Below, one piece after another: positions 15,534-23,912 of a stretch of 34,202 nt of DNA (the stretch's first letter is position 1; each line of letters begins with the position of its first letter). This DNA is from Candidatus Bathyarchaeota archaeon (GTDB taxonomy: Archaea; Thermoproteota; Bathyarchaeia; Bathyarchaeales; Bathycorpusculaceae). The notes under the pieces are model-generated. The model was not told where the DNA came from, made no database searches, and saw only the letters and a list, made by a program, of their open reading frames with translations. The translations under genes and the position numbers were made by a program. Location: positions 1 through 34,202 of the forward strand of contig JAOAIV010000003.1 of NCBI GenBank assembly GCA_026414525.1. The letters run 5' to 3'.

Positions 15534-15947
15534 TCAGACCAATCCGTCAATTTCAAGATGCGATTTTTGTCTCACATAAATTACTGGCACATTTATATCT
15601 CTTAGCCTCTTCCTGAGCTGCTTGTCATTGGTAAATACGGGAGAACGCAATTCTTTAGCAGTGCGAACTATGACATCGTCGGTGGACTCTGACTTTGACT
15701 TGACTATCTCCAAATATTTGCATTTTTCAGCGAGCTTTAATGCGTAAGCCGCTTTTTTACGTATGCTAGGCGAACTCCGCTTCGCAAGAACTTCTAACTC
15801 ATGTTTGACAGGAGATAATAAAATCAGTTCAAAGTTTCTATTCAATAGCAGTTTCAAATCGTTAAAGACGTCGATTTTAAATTGAAGAGGAATAAAAAGG
15901 GCGTTTGAGTCCAAAATTATCCCTATGGGGCCTTCTTTGACCGACAT
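15534..15947 (-). CDS. PIN-domain nuclease (Fcf1/VapC9-like)
   Basis: This 137-residue PIN-domain protein has the acidic catalytic positions in IILDSNALF, the HELEVLAKR helix, ESTDDVIVRTA and VFTNDKQLRKRL. Fcf1/Utp24-like PIN proteins cleave pre-rRNA; archaeal genes of this type just before Rpo7 are presumed ribosome- or RNA-processing nucleases, and no antitoxin partner is present here. The frame is open back to ATG 15980, but a strong TATA box at 15993-16003 would place the transcript start near 15971, downstream of that codon, so I use ATG 15947. Confidence 0.85.
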   Translation of the reverse strand: MSVKEGPIGIILDSNALFIPLQFKIDVFNDLKLLLNRNFELILLSPVKHELEVLAKRSSPSIRKKAAYALKLAEKCKYLEIVKSKSESTDDVIVRTAKELRSPVFTNDKQLRKRLRDINVPVIYVRQKSHLEIDGLV

Positions 15948-15992
15948 TTTTAACTTATATGCTCCTTTTGTCTTCAACATTTTTCTATTTTC

Positions 15993-16003
15993 TTTATATA
16001 AGC
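15993..16003 (-). promoter_or_regulatory. TATA box of the PIN-Rpo7-S27ae operon
   Basis: On the minus strand GCTTATATAAA is a near-consensus box A. It would start transcription about 25 nt downstream, near 15971, leaving a leader of about 24 nt before ATG 15947. No other strong box A precedes this seven-gene operon. Confidence 0.6.
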
Positions 16004-16054
16004 TTAAAATTGTTTATTCCTTTCTCAACTTGATTGCCAAACGCAGTAGAACCT

Positions 16055-16067
16055 GCGCTGTCAGCGC
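16055..16067. promoter_or_regulatory. Palindrome in divergent PIN/Nudix promoter region
   Basis: GCGCTG-T-CAGCGC is a perfect 6-bp inverted repeat with a 1-nt spacer, midway between the minus-strand TATA box (15993-16003) and a plus-strand AT-rich box near 16081-16092. It is a candidate operator for either unit. Confidence 0.35.
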
Positions 16068-16144
16068 GACCATGCATATCACTTTTAAATAACTTTCACG
16101 TAAATGAGCAGCAGAGGGTAAAGAATAGGGTTTAGTGAAAGCTG

Positions 16145-16573
16145 TTGATCCAAGAAAAATCCTGTGGTGCAATAGTGTTCCTAAGAACTAAACCGGCAAA
16201 GTATCTTCTTCTGCATTACGAAGCGGGCCACTGGGATTTTGTTAAAGGAAATGTTGAGCCGAATGAAAGCGAAAAGGACACCGTGATCAGGGAGCTTCGA
16301 GAGGAAACAGGCATAACCGATGCACAATTTATTGAGGGCTTTAGAGAAAGAATAGAATACTTCTATAGAAGGCAAGGCGAAAAAGTGCATAAGAAAGTAG
16401 TCTTCTTTCTCGTGGAAACACATACAGAAAAAGTGGAACTTTCCTATGAGCATGTTGGCTATATTTGGCTGGATTATCACAGTGCTTTAGATAAACTTAC
16501 TTTTAGAAACGCAAAGGTTCTGCTTACTAAGGCCCATGAGTTATTGAAGGCTCAAGGTCTAATACCCTTGTGA
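16145..16573 (+). CDS. Nudix hydrolase, diadenosine tetraphosphatase type
   Basis: This 142-residue protein has a perfect Nudix box at residues 35-57 (G-x5-E-x7-REL-R-EE-T-G-I). The opening KSCGAIVF and the WDFVKGNVEPNES stretch resemble the NUDT2-like Ap4A hydrolases, which clear dinucleoside polyphosphates made by tRNA synthetases. Translation starts at TTG 16145, with GTGA 6 nt upstream; no in-frame ATG exists near the conserved start. It is convergent with aIF2gamma, with 9 bp between the stops. Confidence 0.88.
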   Translation: MIQEKSCGAIVFLRTKPAKYLLLHYEAGHWDFVKGNVEPNESEKDTVIRELREETGITDAQFIEGFRERIEYFYRRQGEKVHKKVVFFLVETHTEKVELSYEHVGYIWLDYHSALDKLTFRNAKVLLTKAHELLKAQGLIPL

Positions 16574-16582
16574 AAGTGCATC

Positions 16583-17842
16583 CTATGCAGAATTATTTAT
16601 TGTTATTCCATATCCTATGAGTCGCCAGCGCGCTGCAATCTTCCGGCTTAGGGCAACACGCGCATTTGGCTGCGCACATATTGGCCTGCTTAACTTGATC
16701 TTTACAATATTGTTTTTGATTGATGTGATTTTCCCAACGTTTACGGCGGCGCCCACATGTAGTAGCAATGTCTCGTCAGGATTAATTTTTTCAACTTTAA
16801 GTAGCTCTTTTGTTCCTACTGCCCTATCCAAGATATGCGTTTCCAATGTCAACTCTGATGTTACTGGAGGAAGCAAACCCGCTTTTCCAGCTATATTGCC
16901 TATTAAACCGTCTGCTTTTGTGTAGGAGGGATCAAGCAGTGTTCCCACACCAACTAATCCGCCACATGCTGCCTCTTTAACTTCTCTTTCGCCTGCGTGT
17001 AAACTAACTATTTCAGTGACTAAAGGCGCATAAACTGTTTTGCCCTCTTTTTCAACGCTGACGCCTGGGCGTATTTCTATTTCATCGCCAACTGCAAATT
17101 TCCCTTGAGTTATGGTGCCGCCTATAACACCGCCTTTCAGTTCCTCAATGGAGGTGCCAGGTTTGTTAACATCAAAAGAGCGGACAATATACATGAGCGG
17201 CGGCTTTGTTTCATCCCGTTTCGGTGTAGGTATAATTTCCTCTATGGCGTTAAGTAGCACGTCAATGTTTATCTTGCGTTGCGCTGAGATCGGGATTATA
17301 GGCGCGTTCTCCGCAATTGTGCCTTTAACGAATTCTTTAATTTCTTTATAGCTATCGCGCGCTCGCTTCTCATCAACAACATCAATCTTGTTTTGAACAA
17401 TAATTATGTTCTTTATGCCGATAATCTGCGCAGCTGCTAAGTGTTCCCGTGTCTGCGGCTGAGGGCACGGCTCATCGGCAGCTATCACAAGCAGCGCTCC
17501 ATCCATTATGGCTGCCCCAGAAAGCATAGTCGCCATTAACGCTTCATGCCCTGGCGCGTCAACAAAGCTTGCAGCACGAACAAAAATGGTTTCTGAAGCG
17601 CAGTTAGGGCAGACGGGGTTAGTTGAATAGTTTTTTGGCGGCTCACACTTTGGGCATTTATAGACAGGCATGTCCGCGTATCCTAAACGTATAGTTATGC
17701 CTCTTTTAAGCTCCTCGCTATGTCTAGACGCCCAAACACCAGTCAACGCCTGCACCAAAGTTGTCTTTCCATGATCTACATGTCCTATGGTGCCTATGTT
17801 GACTTCCGGTTGTTTAGGTAAAGCTCTAGTTGTGTCACTCAT
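16583..17842 (-). CDS. eif2g: Translation initiation factor aIF2 subunit gamma
   Basis: This 419-residue GTPase core of aIF2 binds initiator tRNA. G1 GHVDHGKT (20-27), a zinc knuckle with Cys 63/66/78/81, G3 DAPGHE (95-100) and G4 NKID are all present, followed by the two beta-barrel domains and a C-terminal [19 protein letters not shown] typical of the family. TTG 17860 is in frame, but ATG 17842 gives the usual [21 protein letters not shown]-like start. A TTAATAAG box at 17897-17904 is a likely promoter. The 49-bp element copy B lies about 155 bp upstream in the same relative orientation as copy A before the aIF2alpha operon. Confidence 0.97.
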   Translation of the reverse strand: MSDTTRALPKQPEVNIGTIGHVDHGKTTLVQALTGVWASRHSEELKRGITIRLGYADMPVYKCPKCEPPKNYSTNPVCPNCASETIFVRAASFVDAPGHEALMATMLSGAAIMDGALLVIAADEPCPQPQTREHLAAAQIIGIKNIIIVQNKIDVVDEKRARDSYKEIKEFVKGTIAENAPIIPISAQRKINIDVLLNAIEEIIPTPKRDETKPPLMYIVRSFDVNKPGTSIEELKGGVIGGTITQGKFAVGDEIEIRPGVSVEKEGKTVYAPLVTEIVSLHAGEREVKEAACGGLVGVGTLLDPSYTKADGLIGNIAGKAGLLPPVTSELTLETHILDRAVGTKELLKVEKINPDETLLLHVGAAVNVGKITSIKNNIVKIKLSRPICAQPNARVALSRKIAARWRLIGYGITINNSA

Positions 17843-17998
17843 TTTGCGTCTAATCCACAAATACCCATTGAATTAGAGAAAGATTAATGATGGAAGTTAA
17901 TAAGTTTTGAGCACCCACCATAGAAAATCTACCTTTCGGTCAACTAAATGCTTTTTTTTAAATGGCGCATCAAATAATAGCCAAGACAACTTATAAAG

Positions 17999-18047
17999 TA
18001 GACTCTCTATAGGTTTCTGCAATGAATTTCTAATATGCGCCAAATAT
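17999..18047 (-). repeat. 49-bp dispersed element, copy B
   Basis: Read on the minus strand this is the same element as 10491-10539, 45/49 identical and ungapped. At its upstream end, CGCCAAATATTTTGGCG (18038-18054 region) forms a perfect 7-bp hairpin that copy A lacks in exact form. A box A-like CTTTATAAG follows immediately on the minus strand, and an AATTATTTTTAG run follows the hairpin on the plus strand. The two copies are inverted relative to each other and bracket about 7.5 kb. Confidence 0.85.
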
Positions 18048-18112
18048 TTTGGCGGAATTATTTTTAGTCTTATTTATAATCAAAAAGCTGACAATTTAGG
18101 TAAACTATTATT

Positions 18113-18140
18113 GCGTTTATAAAAACTTTAAAAAATAAAG
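18113..18140 (-). terminator. T-rich terminator of the AOR-ferredoxin operon
   Basis: About 40-70 bases after the ferredoxin stop, the minus strand reads CTTTATTTTTTAAAGTTTTT, two dense T-runs of the kind that end archaeal transcription. Confidence 0.5.
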
Positions 18141-18181
18141 ATGGAATGCCAATAACTGGCGTTGGCTATTGGCAAACCATT

Positions 18182-18694
18182 TTATTTGTTTTCTGCTTTT
18201 TTCTCTTTTGCTTCTTGGAACAAATTCTTTACCGCGCTGATTCTTGCTTTCTGTGCCAGCACGTCGCTTGTAACGAACGTTAATGCCTCTTCAGGACACC
18301 ATTTTACGCATTGAGGGCCATCCTGCTCATTTTTGCAGCTGTCGCACGTAAAAACCACTTTTTTCTCCGGATGCATCATCATGGCGCCGAATTGGCAGGC
18401 GCTGATGCACCATGCGCAACCGTCGCAGGCTTCTTCGTCAACGATGATTATCCCAGTGTTTTCCTCTTGCGTCAACGCGTTGCGTGGGCAGGCGGCGACA
18501 CATGCTGGATCTTCGCAGTGTCTGCATGTTATAGCCAAGTTTACAAGTGGCCCAAGACGTAGGGCACGTATTCTTGATTTGGTCGGATTATACGTTTTCT
18601 CCTTAGTCATCGAGCATGCATATTCGCAGACGACGCAGCCTATGCATTTTTCCGGGTCAGCTGTAACAAATTTTCTGTCTTGCGGTCTAACCAT
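18182..18694 (-). CDS. Four-cluster ferredoxin, electron partner of AOR
   Basis: This 170-residue electron-transfer protein has sixteen cysteines in four [4Fe-4S] motifs: CIGCVVCEYAC, CRHCEDPACVAACP, CDGCAWCISAC and CDSCKNEQDGPQCVKWCP. The layout is that of the HycB/DmsB-type subunit, and of the small AorA-type subunit paired with tungsten aldehyde oxidoreductases. Its ATG overlaps the AOR stop (TAATG), so the proteins are made together and presumably form one complex. The basic/acidic C-terminal tail is not conserved. Confidence 0.92.
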   Translation of the reverse strand: MVRPQDRKFVTADPEKCIGCVVCEYACSMTKEKTYNPTKSRIRALRLGPLVNLAITCRHCEDPACVAACPRNALTQEENTGIIIVDEEACDGCAWCISACQFGAMMMHPEKKVVFTCDSCKNEQDGPQCVKWCPEEALTFVTSDVLAQKARISAVKNLFQEAKEKKAENK

Positions 18695-20556
18695 TATGCT
18701 TTGCCTCCTTGCACAATGTACGCGTATTCGCCGAGACCAAGTGCGGTAATCTTTTCGACCGTGGGTACACCATCCTTAGTCCATCCTCGTGCTTCGTAGT
18801 AATCGTCTAGGCCGATCTGGAATTCTTCTTCTGTGACAACAGCTCCTTTAGCTGGGCCCTCATCTGGGACTGGCACATTCATTATTTTCCATGGAAGTGT
18901 ATCATACTTTCTTGTGCCTTTGCCTTCGCGGATGTTGAAGAGTCTTGCAAGGTTTTCAATTCTTTCGCCAGCTTTATCAAGCTCCTCTGCAGTCATTGGA
19001 ATGCCCGTGGCTAGGGTGTAATAGTTCGCCAGATCCTTCAAACCGTCATAGTATGTGCCTCTTGAAAACTTGCAGACTATAAGTGAATCAATGATGTTGT
19101 AGAGGTTTCCGTCGCTTACAATCATTTTGCCTCTGCCTTTTTCGATCTTGAAGCGGTTTACTTTGCCTTTCACGTCGGGCGCGTAAGCTCCGTTTCTAAG
19201 GTGGCAAGCGCCACGGAACGCAACGCTAAAGCCAAGAGCCGCCGTCTTTAACGTGCGGATATCATAGCCTGGTAATTCCAAGCCTTTTATGTGGCATGCA
19301 TATTTGTATGCGTCTCCTCCAATTATTTCCGCGGCTCTTGCAACGCCTTCGGCAAGTGTATTGCCCAACCATCCTTCGCGTTTACCTATTTTATGGATAA
19401 GCGCAATCAAAGCTTCCGCATTCCCGAAGCGAAGGTCTATTCCTTCTGTTTGCTCCTTTGTCAATATCCCGTGCTCGTAGCAGTCCATGGCAAAAGCAAC
19501 GACTACGCCGATGGATATGCCGTCCATTCCATATTCGTTTACGATTTTCATTGCCTCTATTATTGCGTCAAGTCTGTCGATCCCGCATAGTGGGCCCATA
19601 GACCATAAGCACTCGAATTCTAATCTTGAAATTGCGCCTTTGTAGGGTCCTTCTGACACTGCCGCTATGTGGTCACAGCGCATGCCGCAGGTTGCGCAGC
19701 CCACAATCTTCTTAACGTAGTGTTCATTCAGGTATTCACCGCTAACTTTTTCAGCTCCTTCAAACCTCGAGTTAGTGAAGTTCCTTGTTGCTAGAGCAGA
19801 CAGCGAATTCAAAACCAAAACGTTCTCCGGCGTCCCCAAGGTCTTATATTTCTTCGTTGCTGGGCCCTTCATACGTTCATGTATCATCTTAACGAATTCT
19901 TTGAAGCCCTCTAGGTTAGCTACGTTAACATCACGTGTTCCTCGAACAGCCACTGCCTTAAGGTTTTTTGAACCCATGACAGCACCCAAGCCTGTTCTTC
20001 CAATAGCGCGGAATTCATCGTTTATTATGCAGGCAATGCGGCTCAGTTTCTCGCCTGCCTCGCCTATCGCTGAGACTCGGATGTAATAGTCGCCGAGTTC
20101 CTCTTTTATTGCCACGTCAGTTTGGTATGGCGATTTCCCCCTCAAATGCTCCGCGTTTCTCAATTCAACTTTGTCATCGTCAATCCACAAGTAAGACAGC
20201 TTATCCGCCTTTCCAGTAATAATGACAGCGTCATAGCCTGCCCGTTTGAGTTCAGCGCCAAAGAAGCCGTGTGCTTTAGCTTCACCTACACAACCAGTTG
20301 CCGGTGATTTTGAAACAACTGCGTAGCCGTTTCCTGCTGTGGGACCCATGGTGCCGCTCAGCGGCCCTGTGACGTAAATTAGCGGGTTATCTGGGCTGAA
20401 CGGGTCTGTACCGGGCTTTGAGTTATCCATTAACAAGCGAATGCCAAGTCCTATACCGCCAATGTAGTTCTTCGCTAACTCCTCGCTTAATGGTTCTGTA
20501 GAAACTTTGCCAGTAGTTAAATCAACACGCAAAATTTTTCCGGCGTATGCATACAT
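18694..20556 (-). CDS. aor: Tungsten aldehyde:ferredoxin oxidoreductase family
   Basis: This 620-residue cytoplasmic tungstopterin enzyme oxidises aldehydes to carboxylic acids with ferredoxin-level electrons. N-terminal landmarks GGIGLGIRLL, GPTAGNGYAVVSKSP and GRTGLGAVMGSKNLKAV (186-202) are those of the pterin-binding AOR domain. The cluster ligands are Cys287, Cys290, Cys294 (CATCGMRC) and Cys495 (IVCKF). Aldehyde substrate cannot be deduced. The partner ferredoxin overlaps it. A minus-strand TATA-like TTAATATACC near 20608-20617 is the likely promoter. A MoaD/ThiS-like gene, useful for pterin synthesis, is divergent from it. Confidence 0.94.
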   Translation of the reverse strand: MYAYAGKILRVDLTTGKVSTEPLSEELAKNYIGGIGLGIRLLMDNSKPGTDPFSPDNPLIYVTGPLSGTMGPTAGNGYAVVSKSPATGCVGEAKAHGFFGAELKRAGYDAVIITGKADKLSYLWIDDDKVELRNAEHLRGKSPYQTDVAIKEELGDYYIRVSAIGEAGEKLSRIACIINDEFRAIGRTGLGAVMGSKNLKAVAVRGTRDVNVANLEGFKEFVKMIHERMKGPATKKYKTLGTPENVLVLNSLSALATRNFTNSRFEGAEKVSGEYLNEHYVKKIVGCATCGMRCDHIAAVSEGPYKGAISRLEFECLWSMGPLCGIDRLDAIIEAMKIVNEYGMDGISIGVVVAFAMDCYEHGILTKEQTEGIDLRFGNAEALIALIHKIGKREGWLGNTLAEGVARAAEIIGGDAYKYACHIKGLELPGYDIRTLKTAALGFSVAFRGACHLRNGAYAPDVKGKVNRFKIEKGRGKMIVSDGNLYNIIDSLIVCKFSRGTYYDGLKDLANYYTLATGIPMTAEELDKAGERIENLARLFNIREGKGTRKYDTLPWKIMNVPVPDEGPAKGAVVTEEEFQIGLDDYYEARGWTKDGVPTVEKITALGLGEYAYIVQGGKA

Positions 20557-20775
20557 TTAATTCTTATCTCCATCGTGTTGTTAGGCGTATATGCTGAAGC
20601 AAAAGGTATATTAACCTAATGGCCTATTCCGCTGAAAATACCATGTATATTCTATCAAACTTGGGCAACTAGCTTCTCAGCATTATCACATGTTAAATAA
20701 TTCTTTTCCAAGTAAGAAACAATTATATAACGTTTTTAGCACTTGTAACTATCGGCATATTCGAGGTGGTCAATC
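20557..20775. promoter_or_regulatory. Divergent promoter region, AOR / MoaD-like gene
   Basis: Two box A elements face away from each other: minus-strand TTAATATA around 20609-20616 for AOR, and plus-strand ATTATATAAC at 20722-20731 for the MoaD-like gene. GAGGTGG at 20764-20770 is the ribosome-binding site of the latter. The arrangement would allow coordinated control of the tungstoenzyme and its cofactor gene. Confidence 0.5.
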
Positions 20776-21066
20776 GTGAAAGTAACCGTTGACTATTTAG
20801 GAAGCATCAAACAAACCTTAGGTCTAAAGCAAGCGGAGCAGGTTGAACTCAAAAGTGGCGCCTCTGTGCGTGACTTGCTGACTTTGCTTGCTGAAAAGTA
20901 TGGCGAGCCCTTCAAGAAAGCCGTTTATGAGCCTAAAGGTCTCGATTTAAAGCCTCATCACATATTATCAGTCAATGGCTTACTGCTTAACCAGCTTGAT
21001 GGCATAGAAACGAAGCTTAAAGACGGCGACCATGTCGTTTTGATGCCCGTTGTCACGGGTGGGTAA
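20776..21066 (+). CDS. MoaD/ThiS-like ubiquitin-fold sulfur carrier
   Basis: This 96-residue beta-grasp protein ends in VVTGG; the terminal Gly-Gly is the site of thiocarboxylate formation in MoaD, ThiS and archaeal SAMP proteins. HHILSVNGLLLNQLDG and LKDGDHVVLMPVVTGG fit the MoaD branch. Next to a tungsten enzyme, a role in pterin dithiolene synthesis is the natural guess; protein modification or tRNA thiolation are alternatives. It starts at GTG 20776, after GAGGTGG. Confidence 0.85.
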   Translation: MKVTVDYLGSIKQTLGLKQAEQVELKSGASVRDLLTLLAEKYGEPFKKAVYEPKGLDLKPHHILSVNGLLLNQLDGIETKLKDGDHVVLMPVVTGG

Positions 21067-21116
21067 GCAAAACCATTAAAGCTCGCCTCCGCTTTAAACT
21101 TCTCAGGCGGATATTC

Positions 21117-22187
21117 TTGGACAGGGTGGCCTCTCTAAGGCGAGTAGCCTTTAAAGACGGAGAATTTGATGGTTTTCTAATTTTCAACCACGCTAACTTA
21201 ATTTACTTTACAGGTTTTTCTGGCGCGGCTGCACTGTTAATTTCCAAAGAAAGTAAGCCCACCATATATGTCTATAATGTTAACTATCAACAAGCGAAAG
21301 CGGAAGGCAAGCAATTCATTGTGACATTAGTGAGACGCAGTAGCGACCTACTAACTTTAATTGCTGAACAGGTTAAGGCACTTAAAATTAAAAACCTCGC
21401 CTTAGACGCTGTCAGCATAGAAAGTTGGCAAGTGCTCGCCAAAAAAGTTAGAGATACAACAAAGCTTAAAGTTCAAGGTAGCCTTGTTTCTGCTCTTCGC
21501 AAAGTCAAAGATTCTCAGGAAATCGAGTTTATGCGCAAAGCAGCGGCGTTGACAAGTGAAGGAATGCGTGTGGCTTACGAGACATTAGCTCCTGGCATGA
21601 AGGAATATGAGGTGGCAGCTGAAATCGAATATGCCATGCGAAAGAGCGGCTCTTATGGTACGGCTTTCGAGACGATAGTTGCTTCCGGACCATATTCTGC
21701 GTTCCCACATGGTGGCTGCTCTGATAGGGAAATTCGCAAAGGCGATTTGGTGGTTGTGGATATCGGCGCTACTTACAAGCACTATCGCTCTGATATGACG
21801 CGCACAATAGTAGCCGGGAAACCAGCGGACACGCAAAAAAGGCTCTACGATGTAGTAAAGAAAGCGCAGGATAAAGCGCTTGAAGCTGTAAATCCTAACG
21901 TTAAAGCTAAAGTCGTGGATGCGGCAGCCAGAAAAGTAATCAAAGATGCTGGATACGGCCAGAATTTTGTGCATAACCTTGGGCACGGTGTAGGTTTAGA
22001 AGTGCATGAGCCGCCTGTTCTAGGGCCTTACAGCAAAGAAGTGCTGGCAGCGGGCAATGTTTTCACAGTTGAGCCAGGCATCTACCTTGTGGACTACGGT
22101 GGAATCCGCATAGAAGACACTGTGCTGCTGCAGAAAGACGGCGTGCAGAAACTTACAAATGGGCCTTACTTACTAAGCAAAGAATAA
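21117..22187 (+). CDS. pepQ: M24 Xaa-Pro aminopeptidase/dipeptidase
   Basis: This 356-residue metallopeptidase has an N-terminal creatinase-like domain and a C-terminal pita-bread domain. The five metal ligands are visible: Asp215 (VVVDIGATY), Asp226 (YRSDMTR), His290 (HNLGHGVG), Glu319 (FTVEPGIY) and Glu333 (GIRIEDTV). It releases residues ahead of proline from peptides. The prolidase versus aminopeptidase P choice is open. The TTG start at 21117 follows GGCGG. It lies 50 bp after the MoaD-like gene, possibly cotranscribed. Confidence 0.92.
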   Translation: MDRVASLRRVAFKDGEFDGFLIFNHANLIYFTGFSGAAALLISKESKPTIYVYNVNYQQAKAEGKQFIVTLVRRSSDLLTLIAEQVKALKIKNLALDAVSIESWQVLAKKVRDTTKLKVQGSLVSALRKVKDSQEIEFMRKAAALTSEGMRVAYETLAPGMKEYEVAAEIEYAMRKSGSYGTAFETIVASGPYSAFPHGGCSDREIRKGDLVVVDIGATYKHYRSDMTRTIVAGKPADTQKRLYDVVKKAQDKALEAVNPNVKAKVVDAAARKVIKDAGYGQNFVHNLGHGVGLEVHEPPVLGPYSKEVLAAGNVFTVEPGIYLVDYGGIRIEDTVLLQKDGVQKLTNGPYLLSKE

Positions 22188-22268
22188 TGCCGCCCAACTA
22201 AATTTTGCATTGCTTTGTTAGAAGTTGCCTCTGCAGAGAATACAAAGAATGGCTTAAACACGGCTATC

Positions 22269-23507
22269 TTATGGTATTGTCTGGTTCCAATAGTAAATTA
22301 GTGGGTACTTGCCTTCTACGGGAAACGCTGGGTCCTCATAGACTATGTCCAATCGTGTGCCGTACTGAGAAAGAAGTTTACGCGAGTTTTCCCATATCAG
22401 TGGCGATTTCGCGTCGGGTCCCCAGAAACCCCAAATCCAATCTTCGGGGTGCCTCATCCCCCAGCCATAATTTCTCGGTAAAACAAGCACTGCGTCTGCT
22501 TGCCCTCCCGTCTCTTCCCTGGGGTTCTGTGTTACTTCAGTCCATAATTTCTTTAGCGCCTCGAAGTGTTCGCTTTTAAGCGCGCCGTAAGGATTGCCTT
22601 CTATTTGCGGATAATTAAATATAACCACGTACTCGGCCCCTGCTTTGTAGGCTGTGAGCATCTGCTGATAGATTTCTCCGCCACTGTCCAAGTATGGTGG
22701 CTCTGTGTATTTCCATGTGATTATCGCACCCCATGACTTATTCTGCATTCGTGCGGCTCCCCTTACAAGCGCTATGTCTTGGATATAGCTATTGTTCCAG
22801 CCGAACTGGGCAAGAATAACGTCGTATCCCCCTAAGTAGTCAAACCAGTAAAGCACATAATCCGAGGTGAAGGTTCTGATTCCCGCTTTTTTCAGAGAGT
22901 TCAAGCCATCATTATTATCAAACAGCATTTGAAACCATGCTGCTTCTGTGTCGTAATCTTTTGGCTCATGTGTGGTAACATTTGCCATTTTATCTTCCAA
23001 ATCAGCAAAAATTTCATGTAAAAGAGAGATATGCGGTTTCCCCTTAAAATAGTTTGAATGCTTAAGGAAGAAATTAAACCAGTTATAGTCAAGTTGATGC
23101 CCGGCTGGCTCATCGTCATAATATGTGCCTAAAAATCTGCCACCGTATCTTTGTTGGGCCGCTTTGAGCCACGAAAACTGCCATGTCCAAACTCTACTGT
23201 AGCTCCAATTAATGCCTAAATTAACGATAATGTTAAGACCTGCGGCGACGGCGTAATCGCAGATTTCAGTTGTTGCGGTTTCATTATTGCTTATGGGCCA
23301 GGATTGTAGAACAAAGAGGTTTGTGTAACCTTTCACCTCGTCGATTAACATTTTCGCTTCTATGGTGGTGTTACCGCAGAAAGTAACTCCGACAAAAAAG
23401 TCTGCTGGCTCTCTTTTTATGTTGCTTGATGTGTAATATGAAACAAATAATAGTGCTGTCCCTATCAATAGTATCAGAACTATAGAGGCCACGCCTGTTT
23501 GCTTCAT
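22269..23507 (-). CDS. Membrane-anchored glycoside-hydrolase-like protein
   Basis: This 412-residue protein has one N-terminal membrane anchor or signal (residues 7-25) and an extracellular domain rich in Trp, Tyr and Asn-x-Ser/Thr sequons. The strand-helix pattern (FFVGVTFCGN, NLFVLQSWPI, LNIIVNLGIN, FLGTYYDDEPAG) suggests a TIM barrel, with Asp131-Asp132-Glu133 at the end of a strand as candidate catalytic acids. It may act on polysaccharide outside the cell. I cannot name a family, so the call is by fold impression. It is convergent with the peptidase gene. Confidence 0.6.
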   Translation of the reverse strand: MKQTGVASIVLILLIGTALLFVSYYTSSNIKREPADFFVGVTFCGNTTIEAKMLIDEVKGYTNLFVLQSWPISNNETATTEICDYAVAAGLNIIVNLGINWSYSRVWTWQFSWLKAAQQRYGGRFLGTYYDDEPAGHQLDYNWFNFFLKHSNYFKGKPHISLLHEIFADLEDKMANVTTHEPKDYDTEAAWFQMLFDNNDGLNSLKKAGIRTFTSDYVLYWFDYLGGYDVILAQFGWNNSYIQDIALVRGAARMQNKSWGAIITWKYTEPPYLDSGGEIYQQMLTAYKAGAEYVVIFNYPQIEGNPYGALKSEHFEALKKLWTEVTQNPREETGGQADAVLVLPRNYGWGMRHPEDWIWGFWGPDAKSPLIWENSRKLLSQYGTRLDIVYEDPAFPVEGKYPLIYYWNQTIP

Positions 23508-23598
23508 TCTTAATTATTTGCTCCGGTCAGTTAATTTCCAATGTAACTTTCGCGTTTTCAAGCTATTTTCAATTATCCACATCAAAGGTTGATAGTTT

Positions 23599-23808
23599 TC
23601 ATTTTTTCTTTACTTTTATTCTACCACTAAAGTTTCTTAGGCTATCCTCACAAATTGACTTTTTCCACTTGCATATTCCTTTGATTATCTCGCTCAGATA
23701 GTACTCAAATTCTTCTTCTGTTAGGTTGCTGGCGCATTCGACGCGGTAAACGATTTCGTCTTTCTCTCTGCTTGCAGTTATTAACACCAAAACATCATTC
23801 TCGTTCAT
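23599..23808 (-). CDS. Small hypothetical protein
   Basis: This 69-residue alpha/beta protein begins with a strand (DVLVLITAS), then a second strand and a Glu-rich helix (NLTEEEFEYYLSEIIKGI), and has a basic tail RIKVKKK. No family recognised. A clear GGGAG ribosome-binding site lies 6-7 nt before ATG 23808, which supports it as a real gene despite its size. It is on the same strand as the neighbouring genes but separated by about 90-100 bp on each side. Confidence 0.55.
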   Translation of the reverse strand: MNENDVLVLITASREKDEIVYRVECASNLTEEEFEYYLSEIIKGICKWKKSICEDSLRNFSGRIKVKKK

Positions 23809-23912
23809 AATGTCTCCCTCGTTGTTTAATTTTAGTGTTTTTTAGATTTAAATTGTTTCATTTCAACGTTCTTGCAAATTTACCTTTGGCGTTAGTTTTG
23901 CCCAGATTATTT

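Larger units (their letters stand above)
17861..18181. other. 321-bp intergenic region before aIF2gamma
   Basis: This gap between aIF2gamma and the ferredoxin gene holds the aIF2gamma promoter (TTAATAAG 17897-17904), a second TATA-like CTTTATAAG on the minus strand at 17989-17997, the 49-bp repeat copy B, a hairpin next to it (CGCCAAA-TAT-TTTGGCG), and an A/T-rich terminator for the ferredoxin operon. No coding region is supported. Confidence 0.6.

Noticed and set aside
22205-22579. 124-codon plus-strand frame over the end of the glycosidase-like gene
   Set aside because: It is antisense to a coherent anchored protein, and the translation has no family-like features.
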